Below, piece after piece: positions 8,723-17,035 of a DNA stretch of 64,000 nt (positions within the stretch are counted from its first letter, which is position 1; each line of letters starts with the position of its first letter). The DNA comes from JAAZPG01 sp012797375 (GTDB lineage: Bacteria > Acidobacteriota > Aminicenantia > Aminicenantales > UBA4085). A program made the position numbers and the translations under genes. Under the pieces are notes generated by a model. It ran no database searches. It saw nothing but the letters and a program-made list of their open reading frames with translations, and was not told where the DNA came from. The DNA is taken from NCBI GenBank assembly GCA_937868205.1, contig CALMMC010000124.1, positions 46,229 to 110,228 on the forward strand. Reading direction: 5' to 3'.

Positions 8723-10028
8723 AACGCGGACTCCCATCGAGACGGATAAGACCGCCGTCGCGGTCCTGGGCGAGGCCGCGGCCGCTCCGGTCCAAGACGC
8801 TGGCGACCGGCCGGTCGAACTCCCGGCGAAGCGGCCCTCCCCGCGTCCAGGCCAGGGCGAACTCCCGGCCGCCCTTGCGGAAATGATAGACTTCACCGCC
8901 CCGGCCGGCTGTCCCTCCGCCCCGGGGCGTCTCCTCCTTGCCGGTGAACACGCTTCCGGAAAGCATGGACGCCATGAAGGCGAACGCGGCGTAGCTCGGC
9001 CGTTTCCGCCAGGGCGACTCCCGGCTGTCGACCAGGCCGTATCCGGGCGCGACGAGCTGCCACCAATAGGCGCGGTCGATCCATCCGCTCGCCAAGGCGA
9101 TGACGTAATACCGCACCAGGAAATCCGCCTGGACGTCCTCTCCGACGTTGGGCTTGCCGGCCGCCGGCGACCAGGCCCCGGTGTTCTCCAAGGGCCAATT
9201 GAATTCCGTGATCCAAGCGGGCCGGCCGCCCGGGACGAGCACGTCGGCGCACGCCCGAAAGAAAGCGATTTTTTTCGCCGCCGTGAATCCATACTGGGGA
9301 TTCTCCGGAGCGCCGACGCGATCGACGTACAAAAGCGAGCTGATCACGTCGAAATCCACGGCCCTTAGAACGGGCGGATAGAGGTGATATTCGAAATCGA
9401 TGACCGCCGGGCCGATGAGCTTGATGTTTTTTCGGCCGATCCGGTCGCGGGCGGCCGCGGCCGCCCGGGCCAGGCGGATATATTCCCGGTGGTCCCAAAC
9501 CCCCCATTTCGTCCGGTTCCAAGCATGCCCGATTTCAAAATAGGGACAGGCCGGGCCGAGGCGGTCGAAAGCGGACTCCGCGAAATCCGTCCAGGCTTCC
9601 ACGGCGAACACGTCCTCTCGCCGCTGCAGCAGGGCGGCCGCCGGTTCGAAGCCCTCTGAATGAAGGCGGCCGGCGAATCCGGCATAATCCTCGAGCCGAT
9701 CCCTTTCCCACGAGGGAAAACGGAACAGCACCCGGCGGACGCCCGTTTCCCGAAGCAGGGCCAGGACGGCGTCCGTTTCGCCGGGACGGCCGAAGCGCGG
9801 CGAAACCGCCAGGCCGAACATGCCGGGAGTGATGTCCACCGGCCGGCGGAACAGGCGTCGGCGGAGCGCCCGGTATCGCCAAAAAATCGCCGGGTCCCAA
9901 ACGAGGTTGAGGCCGATCAGCTCCAAGTAGGACGGCCAGCGGCGAAGATGATGCCGGGTCCGATCGGACCGCGGAGCGACATTGTGCGGCTGATCGGCCA
10001 TGTCATTCCACTCGAATTTGAACCTCAT
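8706..10028 (-). CDS. Glycoside hydrolase-like TIM-barrel protein, probably degenerate
   Basis: About 440 residues. The sequence has the look of a clan GH-A glycosidase (GH39-like): strands ending in PYFEIGHAWN (about residue 175) and PAWITEFNWP (about 290). The second matches a nucleophile Glu strand. At the first, the family's Asn-Glu acid/base pair is replaced by His-Ala, so normal hydrolysis is doubtful. The ATG at 10028 is taken; MADQ at 10001 is an alternative with a GAGTGG upstream. There is no signal peptide, so it is probably cytoplasmic. It sits between a WaaP-like kinase and a methyltransferase in a glycan operon. A glycan-binding or altered-activity role is inference. Confidence 0.6.
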   Translation of the reverse strand: MRFKFEWNDMADQPHNVAPRSDRTRHHLRRWPSYLELIGLNLVWDPAIFWRYRALRRRLFRRPVDITPGMFGLAVSPRFGRPGETDAVLALLRETGVRRVLFRFPSWERDRLEDYAGFAGRLHSEGFEPAAALLQRREDVFAVEAWTDFAESAFDRLGPACPYFEIGHAWNRTKWGVWDHREYIRLARAAAAARDRIGRKNIKLIGPAVIDFEYHLYPPVLRAVDFDVISSLLYVDRVGAPENPQYGFTAAKKIAFFRACADVLVPGGRPAWITEFNWPLENTGAWSPAAGKPNVGEDVQADFLVRYYVIALASGWIDRAYWWQLVAPGYGLVDSRESPWRKRPSYAAFAFMASMLSGSVFTGKEETPRGGGTAGRGGEVYHFRKGGREFALAWTRGGPLRREFDRPVASVLDRSGRGLAQDRDGGLIRLDGSPRYVIFK

Positions 10029-10035
10029 GATCGAA

Positions 10036-10866
10036 TCACTGGATCCGGAGCCGGCGGGCGAGGGCCCGGAGGCGGAGCCTTTTTTTGAAAGCCAGCCAGG
10101 AGATAAAAACCCGCTTGGAAATCCGGTAAGACAAACCGAACCGTCGCCGCCGGAACCGGCCGCCCGCCGCCGCGGCGTATTGGTCGAGAAAAAACGGCTG
10201 GAGTCCGGGCGGCACGCCCAGGCGGACGAGATTCCGGGCCCGGTTGAAAATCCCCGGCCGCCGGCGCCGGACCCGGTTCGTATCGAGAAACAGAAACCGG
10301 AATCCGCCTCCGGCCGGAGCGGCCGCGGCCTCTTCGTTTTCAAAAACGAGAATGTTGCCGTCGGAAAGATCGCGATGGACGATCCCCCGGCCGTGCAGGC
10401 GGGCGAGAACCGGGGCCAACGAGGAAAGCAGGCGGCGCAAAACGATCTCGGAAGACTGGAGGAAGTGCTCCCGGATTTCCCGTCCGCCTCTGACGCGGCC
10501 GGAGATGAAGACGCTTTCAACGGCGATTCCGCCGCGGCGGCGTTCAAACACGGCGATCGGCTCGGCCGTTTCAAAGCCGTTTTCCACCAGAGCCAGGGCT
10601 CCCTTCCAGGCCCGAAGTCCTTTGGAGGGAAGAAGCAGGGTTTTCCACTTCTGAACCCCGCGCGTCCCGAAGATCTTCACGACGGCGTCCCGGTCCGGGG
10701 AAAGACGGACGGCGATGACTTGATTTCGTCCGGCCTGGAGCGTTTCAGCCTCGGGCGAGCGGAGAAATCCCGGAAAATCCTCCAGAGCGGCGGCCGCCGC
10801 CTCTCCTTCCCGGGAGGCCGTTCGGAAGCCGCGGTAGGGCGGGACGGCGAGCGGGCGGATTTCCAT
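10036..10866 (-). CDS. Lipopolysaccharide kinase-like protein (WaaP/Kdo kinase family)
   Basis: 276 residues with an atypical protein-kinase fold. Visible motifs are AVVKIFG (the ATP-binding Lys, about residue 60), IVHRDLSDGNILVF (catalytic loop, about 163) and FLDTNRV, the DFG-equivalent Asp (about 197). The tail is very basic. WaaP-type enzymes phosphorylate heptose or Kdo in the LPS inner core at the cytoplasmic face. The ATG shares one base with the stop of the glycosyltransferase upstream (TGATG), showing tight coupling. Translation upstream of 10866 in this frame is only an overlap with that gene. The exact acceptor is unknown. Confidence 0.8.
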   Translation of the reverse strand: MEIRPLAVPPYRGFRTASREGEAAAAALEDFPGFLRSPEAETLQAGRNQVIAVRLSPDRDAVVKIFGTRGVQKWKTLLLPSKGLRAWKGALALVENGFETAEPIAVFERRRGGIAVESVFISGRVRGGREIREHFLQSSEIVLRRLLSSLAPVLARLHGRGIVHRDLSDGNILVFENEEAAAAPAGGGFRFLFLDTNRVRRRRPGIFNRARNLVRLGVPPGLQPFFLDQYAAAAGGRFRRRRFGLSYRISKRVFISWLAFKKRLRLRALARRLRIQ

Positions 10867-12017
10867 CACCGGCCTCCTCCCGGCGCCGGCGGAGAAAGGG
10901 CGAAAGCCGGCCCGAAGTGATCGGCCGCGAAGCCGGCGAGGCGGCGGGCCACGGCCTCCGGGGTGAACTCGCGGCGGACGAGGGAAAAGCCGGCCCGGGC
11001 GATCCGCTCCCGTCGGCCGGGATCTCGGGCCAACTCGAGAACGGCCCGGGCCAGGGATTCCGGATCCGGTTTGTCGCATAAAACGATGTTTTTGTCGTGG
11101 GCGAAGAATTCCTCAACGGCCGGAGTCCTGAGAGTGACGACCGGACGGGCCAGGCCCATCGCCTGGAAGATTTTATGGGGAACGACCCGCCGCGTTTTCG
11201 CGGTCCGGCCGAAGATCCCCAGGCAAACGTCCGCCGCAGCCGCCGCCCGGGCGAGTTCCGTCATGGGCACGCGCCCCGAGAAATCGATGTTGGCTAAATC
11301 CGCGGCCGCCGCCCGGGTCGCAGCCGACGTCCGCCCCTCTCCGATCAGCCGGAAGCGGATCGACCGATCCCGCAGCCAAACCAAACGGGCCGCCTCGACA
11401 ATGATCTCGACTCCGTGAAGGGGCAGAAACGAGCCGAAAAAGAGGACCTGAAAACCGTTGCCGGGCCGGAGCGCCCGGGAGAGGAGTTCCGTCTCCGCCG
11501 GCGGGCGGAAAACGTCGTCGTCGTAGCCCAAGGGCACAACCTCGACCTTGGCCGGCGAAAGGCCGTAGGTTTCGCAATAATACCTCTTATGGGCGGCCGT
11601 GTCGGCCAAGACGAGATCGGCCAAGGCGAAGGATGCCCGGTCGATCTGGAAATTCCACCAGGCCCCGGGCGAGTCCGGGCGCCCCCAGCCCCAGTCAATG
11701 ACTTTCGTCTCGTAGCGGGCGGCGAGCGGATCGAAAATCAACGGCCGGGCGGTCAAAGAGGCGAGCAACCGGGCCGGGGGGACGTCCTTGGCGCAGAACT
11801 CCGGGACGAAGAGACAGCGGCCGGCCGCCGCCCCCTCCGGCCGGAGAAGGCCCCGACGGAACGCATCCAGGAGAAGCAGCGGGTGACGGGCCCAGGATTT
11901 CAGCCCCGCCCCAAAGCGGCATTCGACGACTTCGGCTCCAATCCGGCCGAGACCCTTGCGGAGAACCGCGCCGCGCGGGTAGCCCGGAAGAAAACCGCCG
12001 AAAAATTCAAAACGCAC
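10866..12017 (-). CDS. GT-B fold glycosyltransferase, group 1 (GT4-like)
   Basis: 383 residues. The C-terminal nucleotide-sugar binding half is typical: GFQVLFFGSFLPLHGVEI (about residue 185), IRFRLIGEG, VPMTELARAAAAADVCLGIF and PHKIFQAMGLARPVV (about 295), with the usual Glu replaced in a VEEFF context, then a DPESLA helix. The start is a GTG at 12017 with no ribosome site but only six bases behind a -10 box, so translation is probably leaderless. It heads the operon with the WaaP-like kinase, glycosidase-like protein and methyltransferase, suggesting LPS core work. Sugar and acceptor unknown. Confidence 0.85.
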   Translation of the reverse strand: MRFEFFGGFLPGYPRGAVLRKGLGRIGAEVVECRFGAGLKSWARHPLLLLDAFRRGLLRPEGAAAGRCLFVPEFCAKDVPPARLLASLTARPLIFDPLAARYETKVIDWGWGRPDSPGAWWNFQIDRASFALADLVLADTAAHKRYYCETYGLSPAKVEVVPLGYDDDVFRPPAETELLSRALRPGNGFQVLFFGSFLPLHGVEIIVEAARLVWLRDRSIRFRLIGEGRTSAATRAAAADLANIDFSGRVPMTELARAAAAADVCLGIFGRTAKTRRVVPHKIFQAMGLARPVVTLRTPAVEEFFAHDKNIVLCDKPDPESLARAVLELARDPGRRERIARAGFSLVRREFTPEAVARRLAGFAADHFGPAFALSPPAPGGGR

Positions 12018-12023
12018 GGACCT

Positions 12024-12053
12024 GTTTTATTCCACGGCTTCGGCTCTTGTCAA
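12024..12053 (-). promoter_or_regulatory. Putative promoter giving a leaderless glycosyltransferase mRNA
   Basis: A perfect TTGACA (12048-12053) and TAAAAC (12024-12029) on the minus strand are separated by 18 bases. The GTG start codon begins six bases after the -10 box, at the expected transcription start. Confidence 0.5.
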
Positions 12054-12151
12054 TCGGGAAGGCGCTTCTTAAGGCTTTATCTCGATTTCGGATCGGGGCA
12101 GCCGAAGCCGGGAGGAAGGAGGCGGGATTAGAGGGAAGCGACCCTGAACGA

Positions 12152-12180
12152 TTGACGGCGATCGAGCGGTGGCGTATCCT
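12152..12180 (+). promoter_or_regulatory. Putative promoter of the Trm112-like gene and GT9 operon
   Basis: TTGACG (12152-12157) and TATCCT (12175-12180) with a 17-base spacer. The leader of about 26 bases contains the GGAG ribosome site of the gene at 12214. Confidence 0.55.
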
Positions 12181-12213
12181 TACGGCAGCGGAGACCATCC
12201 GCAGGAGTCCGTC

Positions 12214-12402
12214 ATGGCCCTCGACTCTTTTCTCCTCGACATTCTCGCCTGCCCGGAATGCCAGGGCGACGTCAAGATCACGGCCGATGAACAAGGCCTC
12301 AAGTGCCTCCGCTGCCACCGGGTCTATCCGATCCGGGACGACATTCCGGTGATGCTGATCGAGGAAGCGGCGATCGAACCCGGGCGGGCCGTCAAAGAGT
12401 GA
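12214..12402 (+). CDS. Trm112/YcaR-like small zinc-ribbon protein
   Basis: A 62-residue protein starting at the ATG with GGAG ten bases upstream. It has the UPF0434/Trm112 pattern: LLDILACPECQGDV near the N-terminus, then LKCLRCHRVYPIRDDIPVML. The two CxxC pairs could bind zinc. In eukaryotes and archaea Trm112 activates methyltransferases; the bacterial short forms often lie next to LPS genes such as lpxK or kdsB and have no settled function. Here it comes two bases before the GT9 gene, in the same LPS-type setting. Confidence 0.85.
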   Translation: MALDSFLLDILACPECQGDVKITADEQGLKCLRCHRVYPIRDDIPVMLIEEAAIEPGRAVKE

Positions 12403-12403
12403 T

Positions 12404-13468
12404 TTGAATCCCCGCTCCCTCCTCCTTCTCCGTTTCCGCCGTCTCGGCGACATCGTTCTGACGACGCCGGCCGTCTCCCTCCTCAAGAGCCGGTTTCCCG
12501 GCTCCTCCCTGACCTATCTCGTCGAAGAGCCGTACCGACGCTTGGTCGAGGGCCATCCCGACATCGACCGGGTCATCGTCGTCCCGGCCAAGCAGAACCG
12601 GTCCGATTTCCTCCGCCTCATCCGGGAGATCCGCCGGGAGCGGTACGACGCGCTTTTGGATTTTCACGGCGGTCCCCGGGCCGCCTGGATCGCGCTCTTG
12701 GGAGGCGCCCGTCTCAAGATCGGCCACGCCATCAAGTCCAAGGGCTTTCTCTACCACCGGACGACGCCCCGGCGCGGTCTCGATTCGCCCCTTCATTCCG
12801 TCGAAACCCACGCCGGTCTCGTCCGGGCCCTGGGCGCGGATTTCCGGAAAGAGGACATCCCTCCCTTGATCCTTCCCCCCGCCCGGCCGGAGGAAATCGC
12901 CCGGGTCGAGGCCTTGACCGCGGCCGTCGCCTCCGGACAAGCCGGACCGGGCGGCGGCCCCCTCCCCCTCGTCGTTCTTCACATCGGCGCCGGCAACGCC
13001 TTCCGGGACTGGGGCGAGGAAAACGCGGCCGTCCTGGCTTCCCGTCTTCTCGAAATCCCGGGGATCTCCCTCGCCGCTGTCGGCGGCGAAGGCGACCGGC
13101 CGCGGGAGGACCGGATCGCCGCCCGCTTGGGCTCGCCCCGATTCCTTTCCTTGTCCGGACGCTTGAATATGATCGAGGTGCGGGAGCTTGTCCGCCGGGC
13201 GGTCCTGTTCATCGGTCCCGACAGCGGCCCGATGCACCTGGCGGCCGGTACCGCCACGCCGATCATCGCTTACTTCGGCCCGACGCTTCCGGCCTTGTTC
13301 GGACCCTGGCGGCCGGGCCTCAACCCGGCGAAAACGGTGATTCTCGAGACGAATCCGGACTGCCGGCCCTGCCGCCAGCGCGTCTGCGAACCGGGGGATT
13401 ACCGGTGCCTGCGGAACATATCTCCCGACGAAGTACTTGCCGCCGCCCGGCCGTTTCTTCCTTCCTAG
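12404..13468 (+). CDS. Glycosyltransferase family 9 (heptosyltransferase-like)
   Basis: 354 residues of the ADP-heptose:LPS heptosyltransferase family (WaaC/WaaF/WaaQ). Characteristic segments are LLLRFRRLGDIVLTTPAV at the N-terminus, LVEGHPDIDRVIVV, the substrate-binding LVVLHIGAG strand (about residue 190), and FIGPDSGPMHLAAGTATP (about 270) followed by FGPTLPALFGPW. The C-terminus has CRPCRQRVCEPGDYRC, as in several members of the family. Translation most likely starts at TTG 12404, one base after the preceding stop. A heptose kinase lies 2.6 kb downstream, which fits use of ADP-heptose; the acceptor is not known. Confidence 0.88.
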   Translation: MNPRSLLLLRFRRLGDIVLTTPAVSLLKSRFPGSSLTYLVEEPYRRLVEGHPDIDRVIVVPAKQNRSDFLRLIREIRRERYDALLDFHGGPRAAWIALLGGARLKIGHAIKSKGFLYHRTTPRRGLDSPLHSVETHAGLVRALGADFRKEDIPPLILPPARPEEIARVEALTAAVASGQAGPGGGPLPLVVLHIGAGNAFRDWGEENAAVLASRLLEIPGISLAAVGGEGDRPREDRIAARLGSPRFLSLSGRLNMIEVRELVRRAVLFIGPDSGPMHLAAGTATPIIAYFGPTLPALFGPWRPGLNPAKTVILETNPDCRPCRQRVCEPGDYRCLRNISPDEVLAAARPFLPS

Positions 13469-13542
13469 TCCGCCCTCCCGCCTTCCCTCCCGGCGGAGGA
13501 TCCGGCCGCTTGAATCCGTCCTCGTTTCCCCTGAGACGGGCG

Positions 13543-13571
13543 TTCAATTCGCTGAAAATAAATGCTATACT
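13543..13571 (+). promoter_or_regulatory. Putative promoter giving a leaderless O-antigen-ligase mRNA
   Basis: TTCAAT (13543-13548) and TATACT (13566-13571) with a 17-base spacer. The ATG at 13579 lies seven bases after the -10 box, at the expected transcription start, and there is no ribosome site. Confidence 0.5.
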
Positions 13572-13578
13572 CCCCCCC

Positions 13579-14838
13579 ATGATGAAAATCATCCGTGATT
13601 TCGTCTCCGGACGCCCGGCCGGCGACGTCGTTCTCGCTTCCGCCCTGGCCGCCGCCCTCCTTTTCTCCATGATTTCCATCAGCTTAGCCCAAGGATTCCT
13701 GGCGATCGCCCTGATCGTCTGGCTCATCCTTCTTGCCCGGGGAAAACGCAGGTTCGAGACGCCGGTCTTCTTTTGGGCCTTGGCGGCTTACGCCGGTCTT
13801 TCGCTCCTTTCCTCGGCCGCTTCGGTCAACCCTCGGATCAGCTTTTGGGACTCGCGGGATCTCCTGCTCATCCTGGCCGTCCCGGTCACCCTCGCGGCCG
13901 TCCGCCGCCGGGCCGACCTCACGCTCGCTCTGTCGGCTTTATTTTTATCGGCGGCCGTCAACGGCGTTTACGCCGTCTTCTGCCGCTTTGCGACGACGGC
14001 CGAGCGGATCCGGGCGTTCATGGGTCATTACATGACCCAGGCCGGCCTCACGGCCTTGTTCATCTCCCTGGTTCTGGGCTTGCTGTTCGCCGGATTCGGC
14101 CGGAGAAAAAGCGCGGCCGCCGGGCGCGCCGAGGTCAAGGGAATCCGGATCGAGCGGGCCGTTCTGGCGGCCGGTTTTCTTCTGGCCTCGGCGGCCAATA
14201 TTCTGACATACACCCGGGGTGCTTGGATCGGGCTGGCGGCCGCCCTGGCCGTCGCCGTCTTTCTCTGGAAACCCAAGGCCTTGATTCTCCTGCCCGTGAT
14301 CGCCGCCCTCGGATTCCTGGCCGCCCCCAAGCCGGTCAAAGACCGCGCCCTGAGCATTTTCACGATGCGCGACGATTCGAATGTCGCCCGCGTCCAGTAT
14401 TTCAAGGCCGGGGTTAAGATCATCTCCGATTACCCCCTCCTGGGAACCGGACCGGACACCGTCGACATGGTCTTCCAGGACGAAAAGTACGGGCTCGGCT
14501 ACTTGGCGAAACACAATGTCCATCTGCACAGCAACATCATTCAGATCGCGGCCGAACGCGGCCTGGTCACGCTGGCCGCCTGGCTCGCGTTCATCGGCCT
14601 GGCCCTGGCGGGCCTCGGGCGCCTTTGGCGCCTCCCCGAGACCGGCTTCTCCTTTTGGGCCGCCCGGCGGAAGCTCGCCGCCGGCGGCCTGGCCGCCCTG
14701 ACCTCTCTCTTTGTCGCCGGATTTTTCGAATACAACTTCGGCGACTCGGAAATCGCCCAGCTCCTTTTCATTTTGATCACCCTGCCTTTCGCCGCCCGAC
14801 GGCTCGAACGGGAATCCCATGAATCCGCGCCGTCTTGA
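13579..14838 (+). CDS. O-antigen ligase / Wzy_C family membrane protein
   Basis: About 419 residues, nearly all in membrane helices (ten or more predicted from the hydrophobic pattern). The Wzy_C region has RGAWIGL (about residue 210), YPLLGTGPDTV and the conserved HNVHLHSNIIQ loop (about 312), as in WaaL ligases, which move undecaprenyl-linked glycans to lipid A core or other acceptors in the periplasm. The ATG at 13579 is chosen (a second ATG follows at once); the in-frame codons further upstream look non-coding. The neighbouring GT9 and PHP genes are on the same strand. Polymerase and ligase cannot be separated by sequence alone. Confidence 0.85.
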   Translation: MMKIIRDFVSGRPAGDVVLASALAAALLFSMISISLAQGFLAIALIVWLILLARGKRRFETPVFFWALAAYAGLSLLSSAASVNPRISFWDSRDLLLILAVPVTLAAVRRRADLTLALSALFLSAAVNGVYAVFCRFATTAERIRAFMGHYMTQAGLTALFISLVLGLLFAGFGRRKSAAAGRAEVKGIRIERAVLAAGFLLASAANILTYTRGAWIGLAAALAVAVFLWKPKALILLPVIAALGFLAAPKPVKDRALSIFTMRDDSNVARVQYFKAGVKIISDYPLLGTGPDTVDMVFQDEKYGLGYLAKHNVHLHSNIIQIAAERGLVTLAAWLAFIGLALAGLGRLWRLPETGFSFWAARRKLAAGGLAALTSLFVAGFFEYNFGDSEIAQLLFILITLPFAARRLERESHESAPS

Positions 14839-16033
14839 AAAGAAAAGACGATGGGGCCGCCTCCTTCGGATCGTCCTCGGGACGGCGTTCGCCGTCTATC
14901 TCGCCTGGCTGGCTCTTGAAATCCTGTCGTATCGGAAATACGAGGCGCCGCCGAAGCCCGCCCGGACCGAGAGGACGATGGTTCCGCCCGGCGGCCCGGC
15001 GGAGGCCTCTCCCCTTTCCGCCGCCCCCCCGGAACCCGTCGAGCTCCGCGGCGCTTATCACCTCCATTCCCGGCATTCCGATGGATCGAAGACCCCCGCC
15101 GAGCTGGCCGCGGCGGCCGAACGCGCGGGCTTGGATTTCATCATTCTCACCGACCACGGCGTTCCCAATCTCGCTTCCCTCGAGGCCCAGGGGCGCGCCG
15201 GCCGGATCCTGGTTATCGCCGGTACCGAAATCTCCTCCAGCCGCGGTCATTTAGTCGCCCTGGGCTTTGACCCGCCCGCCCGGCCGTTCTCCCAGGAAGC
15301 CGGGGCGGCCGCCCGCGAAGTCCATGCCCAAGGCGGATTCACCGTCATCGCCCATCCCTATTCCAAAACCCGCTGGTCCTGGGGAAGCGCGAAGGACGCC
15401 GACGGGCTCGAGATCATCAATCTTGACGGCGATCTTCGCCGGGGATGGGGCACCGCCCTGTTTTACGCCCCCGTCCTTCTCGTCAAACCCACGCTGGCCC
15501 TTCTGAAAATCCTGGATCCTCCGACGGCCGCGGCCGGCAAGTGGGACCGGATTCTGGCCGAAACCGAAGAGCGCCTCGATCCCCCCGTCGCCGGATATTA
15601 CAGCCTCGATACGCACCGTGTTCTCCACGAGACGGCCTTCGGCGTTCTCAACCTCCACATCCAGCTTGATTCCCTCATCCCCGCCGACGATGCCGCGGCG
15701 TCCCGGGCCGTGCTTGACTCCCTCCGCCGCGGCCGGTTTTACAACGCCGTCGACGCCGCCGCCGATCCGGCGGGCTTCCGGTTCTGGGCCGAGGGCGGGC
15801 CGACGGCTCCCGCGACTCTCCACGTCCGCGCCCCTTTTCCCTTCGCCCATGAAATCCGCCTCCTGCGGCGGGGAGAGCCGGTCGCCGCCGGAACCGGGCC
15901 GGAGCTCGTCTTCAACGCCCGGGAACCGGGCGCCTACCGGGTCGAAGTGCATCTTCGGGCCCGGACGCCGCTCCCTCGCGGCGTTCCCTGGATTTGCAGC
16001 AATCCCATCATTGTTCGAAAGGAAGTCCCATGA
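14819..16033 (+). CDS. Membrane-anchored PHP-domain phosphoesterase-like protein
   Basis: 404 residues. A basic N-terminus and one hydrophobic helix (about residues 12-35) suggest an anchor, with the body outside the cytoplasm. The PHP metal motif is clear: YHLHSRHSDG (about 80), FIILTDHG (about 105), GTEISSSRGHLVALG (about 140) and VIAHPYSKTRW (about 177), later GYYSLDTHR. These His/Asp residues make the trinuclear metal site of PHP phosphoesterases. The C-terminal part (about 310-400) looks like an Ig-like accessory domain. It overlaps the ligase gene by 20 bases and the heptose kinase by four. The substrate is unknown. Confidence 0.8.
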   Translation: MNPRRLEKKRRWGRLLRIVLGTAFAVYLAWLALEILSYRKYEAPPKPARTERTMVPPGGPAEASPLSAAPPEPVELRGAYHLHSRHSDGSKTPAELAAAAERAGLDFIILTDHGVPNLASLEAQGRAGRILVIAGTEISSSRGHLVALGFDPPARPFSQEAGAAAREVHAQGGFTVIAHPYSKTRWSWGSAKDADGLEIINLDGDLRRGWGTALFYAPVLLVKPTLALLKILDPPTAAAGKWDRILAETEERLDPPVAGYYSLDTHRVLHETAFGVLNLHIQLDSLIPADDAAASRAVLDSLRRGRFYNAVDAAADPAGFRFWAEGGPTAPATLHVRAPFPFAHEIRLLRRGEPVAAGTGPELVFNAREPGAYRVEVHLRARTPLPRGVPWICSNPIIVRKEVP

Positions 16034-17007
16034 CCACGATTTCTCTGTCCCTTCCCAAGGCCCGCCGGGCCGTTCTCGGGTTCCGCAACCGCCGGGTGCT
16101 CGTCCTCGGCGACCTGATGCTCGACAAATACATTTGGGGCAGCGTTTCCCGCATATCCCCGGAGGCGCCCGTGCCGGTCGTTGAAGTCCAGAGAAGCACC
16201 ACCGCCCTGGGCGGGGCGGGCAACGTCGCCCACAACCTGGAAGCCCTGAAAGCGGCCCCCCTGCTGGTCGGCGTCGTCGGGGACGACGAGGAGGGGCAGT
16301 GGATCAAGAAACACGTTCCGGACGGACGGGGGATCTTTCTCGACCCTGAACGGCCGACGACGGTCAAAACCCGGATCATCGCCCAGCACCAGCAGGTCGT
16401 CCGGGTGGACCAGGAAAAAAAGCAGGCCATTCCCGTGGGGATGGAGGACCGGATCGTCCGGCTCATCAAAAAGGAAAAATACGCCGGGATCATCATCTCC
16501 GACTACTGCAAGGGAATCGTCACCCGGCAGATGATGACCCGGGTGCTGGCCCACGCGACGGAAGCCCGCATCCCCGTTTTCGTCGATCCCAAGGTCGAGA
16601 ATTTCTCCCTCTTTTCGCCGGTGACGCTCATCACCCCCAACCATCATGAGGCCGAGCGGGTCGTCCGCCATTCCTGCCGAACGGACGAGGAGGTCGAACA
16701 GGCCGGCCGGGAAATCATGGAGATGATTTCCTGCCTTTACCTGATCCTGAAGCGGAGCGAGCAGGGAATGTCGATTTTCGAGCGGGGAAAGAAGCCCGTC
16801 CACATCCCGACGATCGCCCGCGAAGTGTTCGATGTGACCGGGGCCGGGGATACGGTCATCGCCACGGCCGCCCTGGCCATGCTCGGCGGGTTGTCGATCC
16901 GGGAAGCGGCGGTCATGGCCAACGCCGCGGCCGGCGTCGTCGTCGGCAAGATCGGCACGGCGACCTGCGCCCCCGAGGAGCTCTTAGCCGCCGTCGAAGA
17001 CCATTAA
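16030..17007 (+). CDS. rfaE1: D-glycero-beta-D-manno-heptose-7-phosphate kinase (PfkB family)
   Basis: 325 residues, the size of a free-standing kinase half of HldE. PfkB/ribokinase motifs are GDLMLDKYIWG with SRISPEAPVPV (about residues 28-50), ALGGAGNVAHNL (about 60) and the catalytic DVTGAGDTVIA (about 268; Asp as base). This set is specific for heptose-7-phosphate kinase, which phosphorylates C1 on the way to ADP-heptose for the LPS core. The ATG at 16030 has a GGAAG ribosome site and overlaps the previous stop (ATGA). No adenylyltransferase domain is fused, so HldE-C, GmhA and GmhB must be elsewhere. Confidence 0.9.
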   Translation: MTTISLSLPKARRAVLGFRNRRVLVLGDLMLDKYIWGSVSRISPEAPVPVVEVQRSTTALGGAGNVAHNLEALKAAPLLVGVVGDDEEGQWIKKHVPDGRGIFLDPERPTTVKTRIIAQHQQVVRVDQEKKQAIPVGMEDRIVRLIKKEKYAGIIISDYCKGIVTRQMMTRVLAHATEARIPVFVDPKVENFSLFSPVTLITPNHHEAERVVRHSCRTDEEVEQAGREIMEMISCLYLILKRSEQGMSIFERGKKPVHIPTIAREVFDVTGAGDTVIATAALAMLGGLSIREAAVMANAAAGVVVGKIGTATCAPEELLAAVEDH

Positions 17008-17035
17008 AGCCCGTCGAAGCGGAAGTTCCGTTCGG

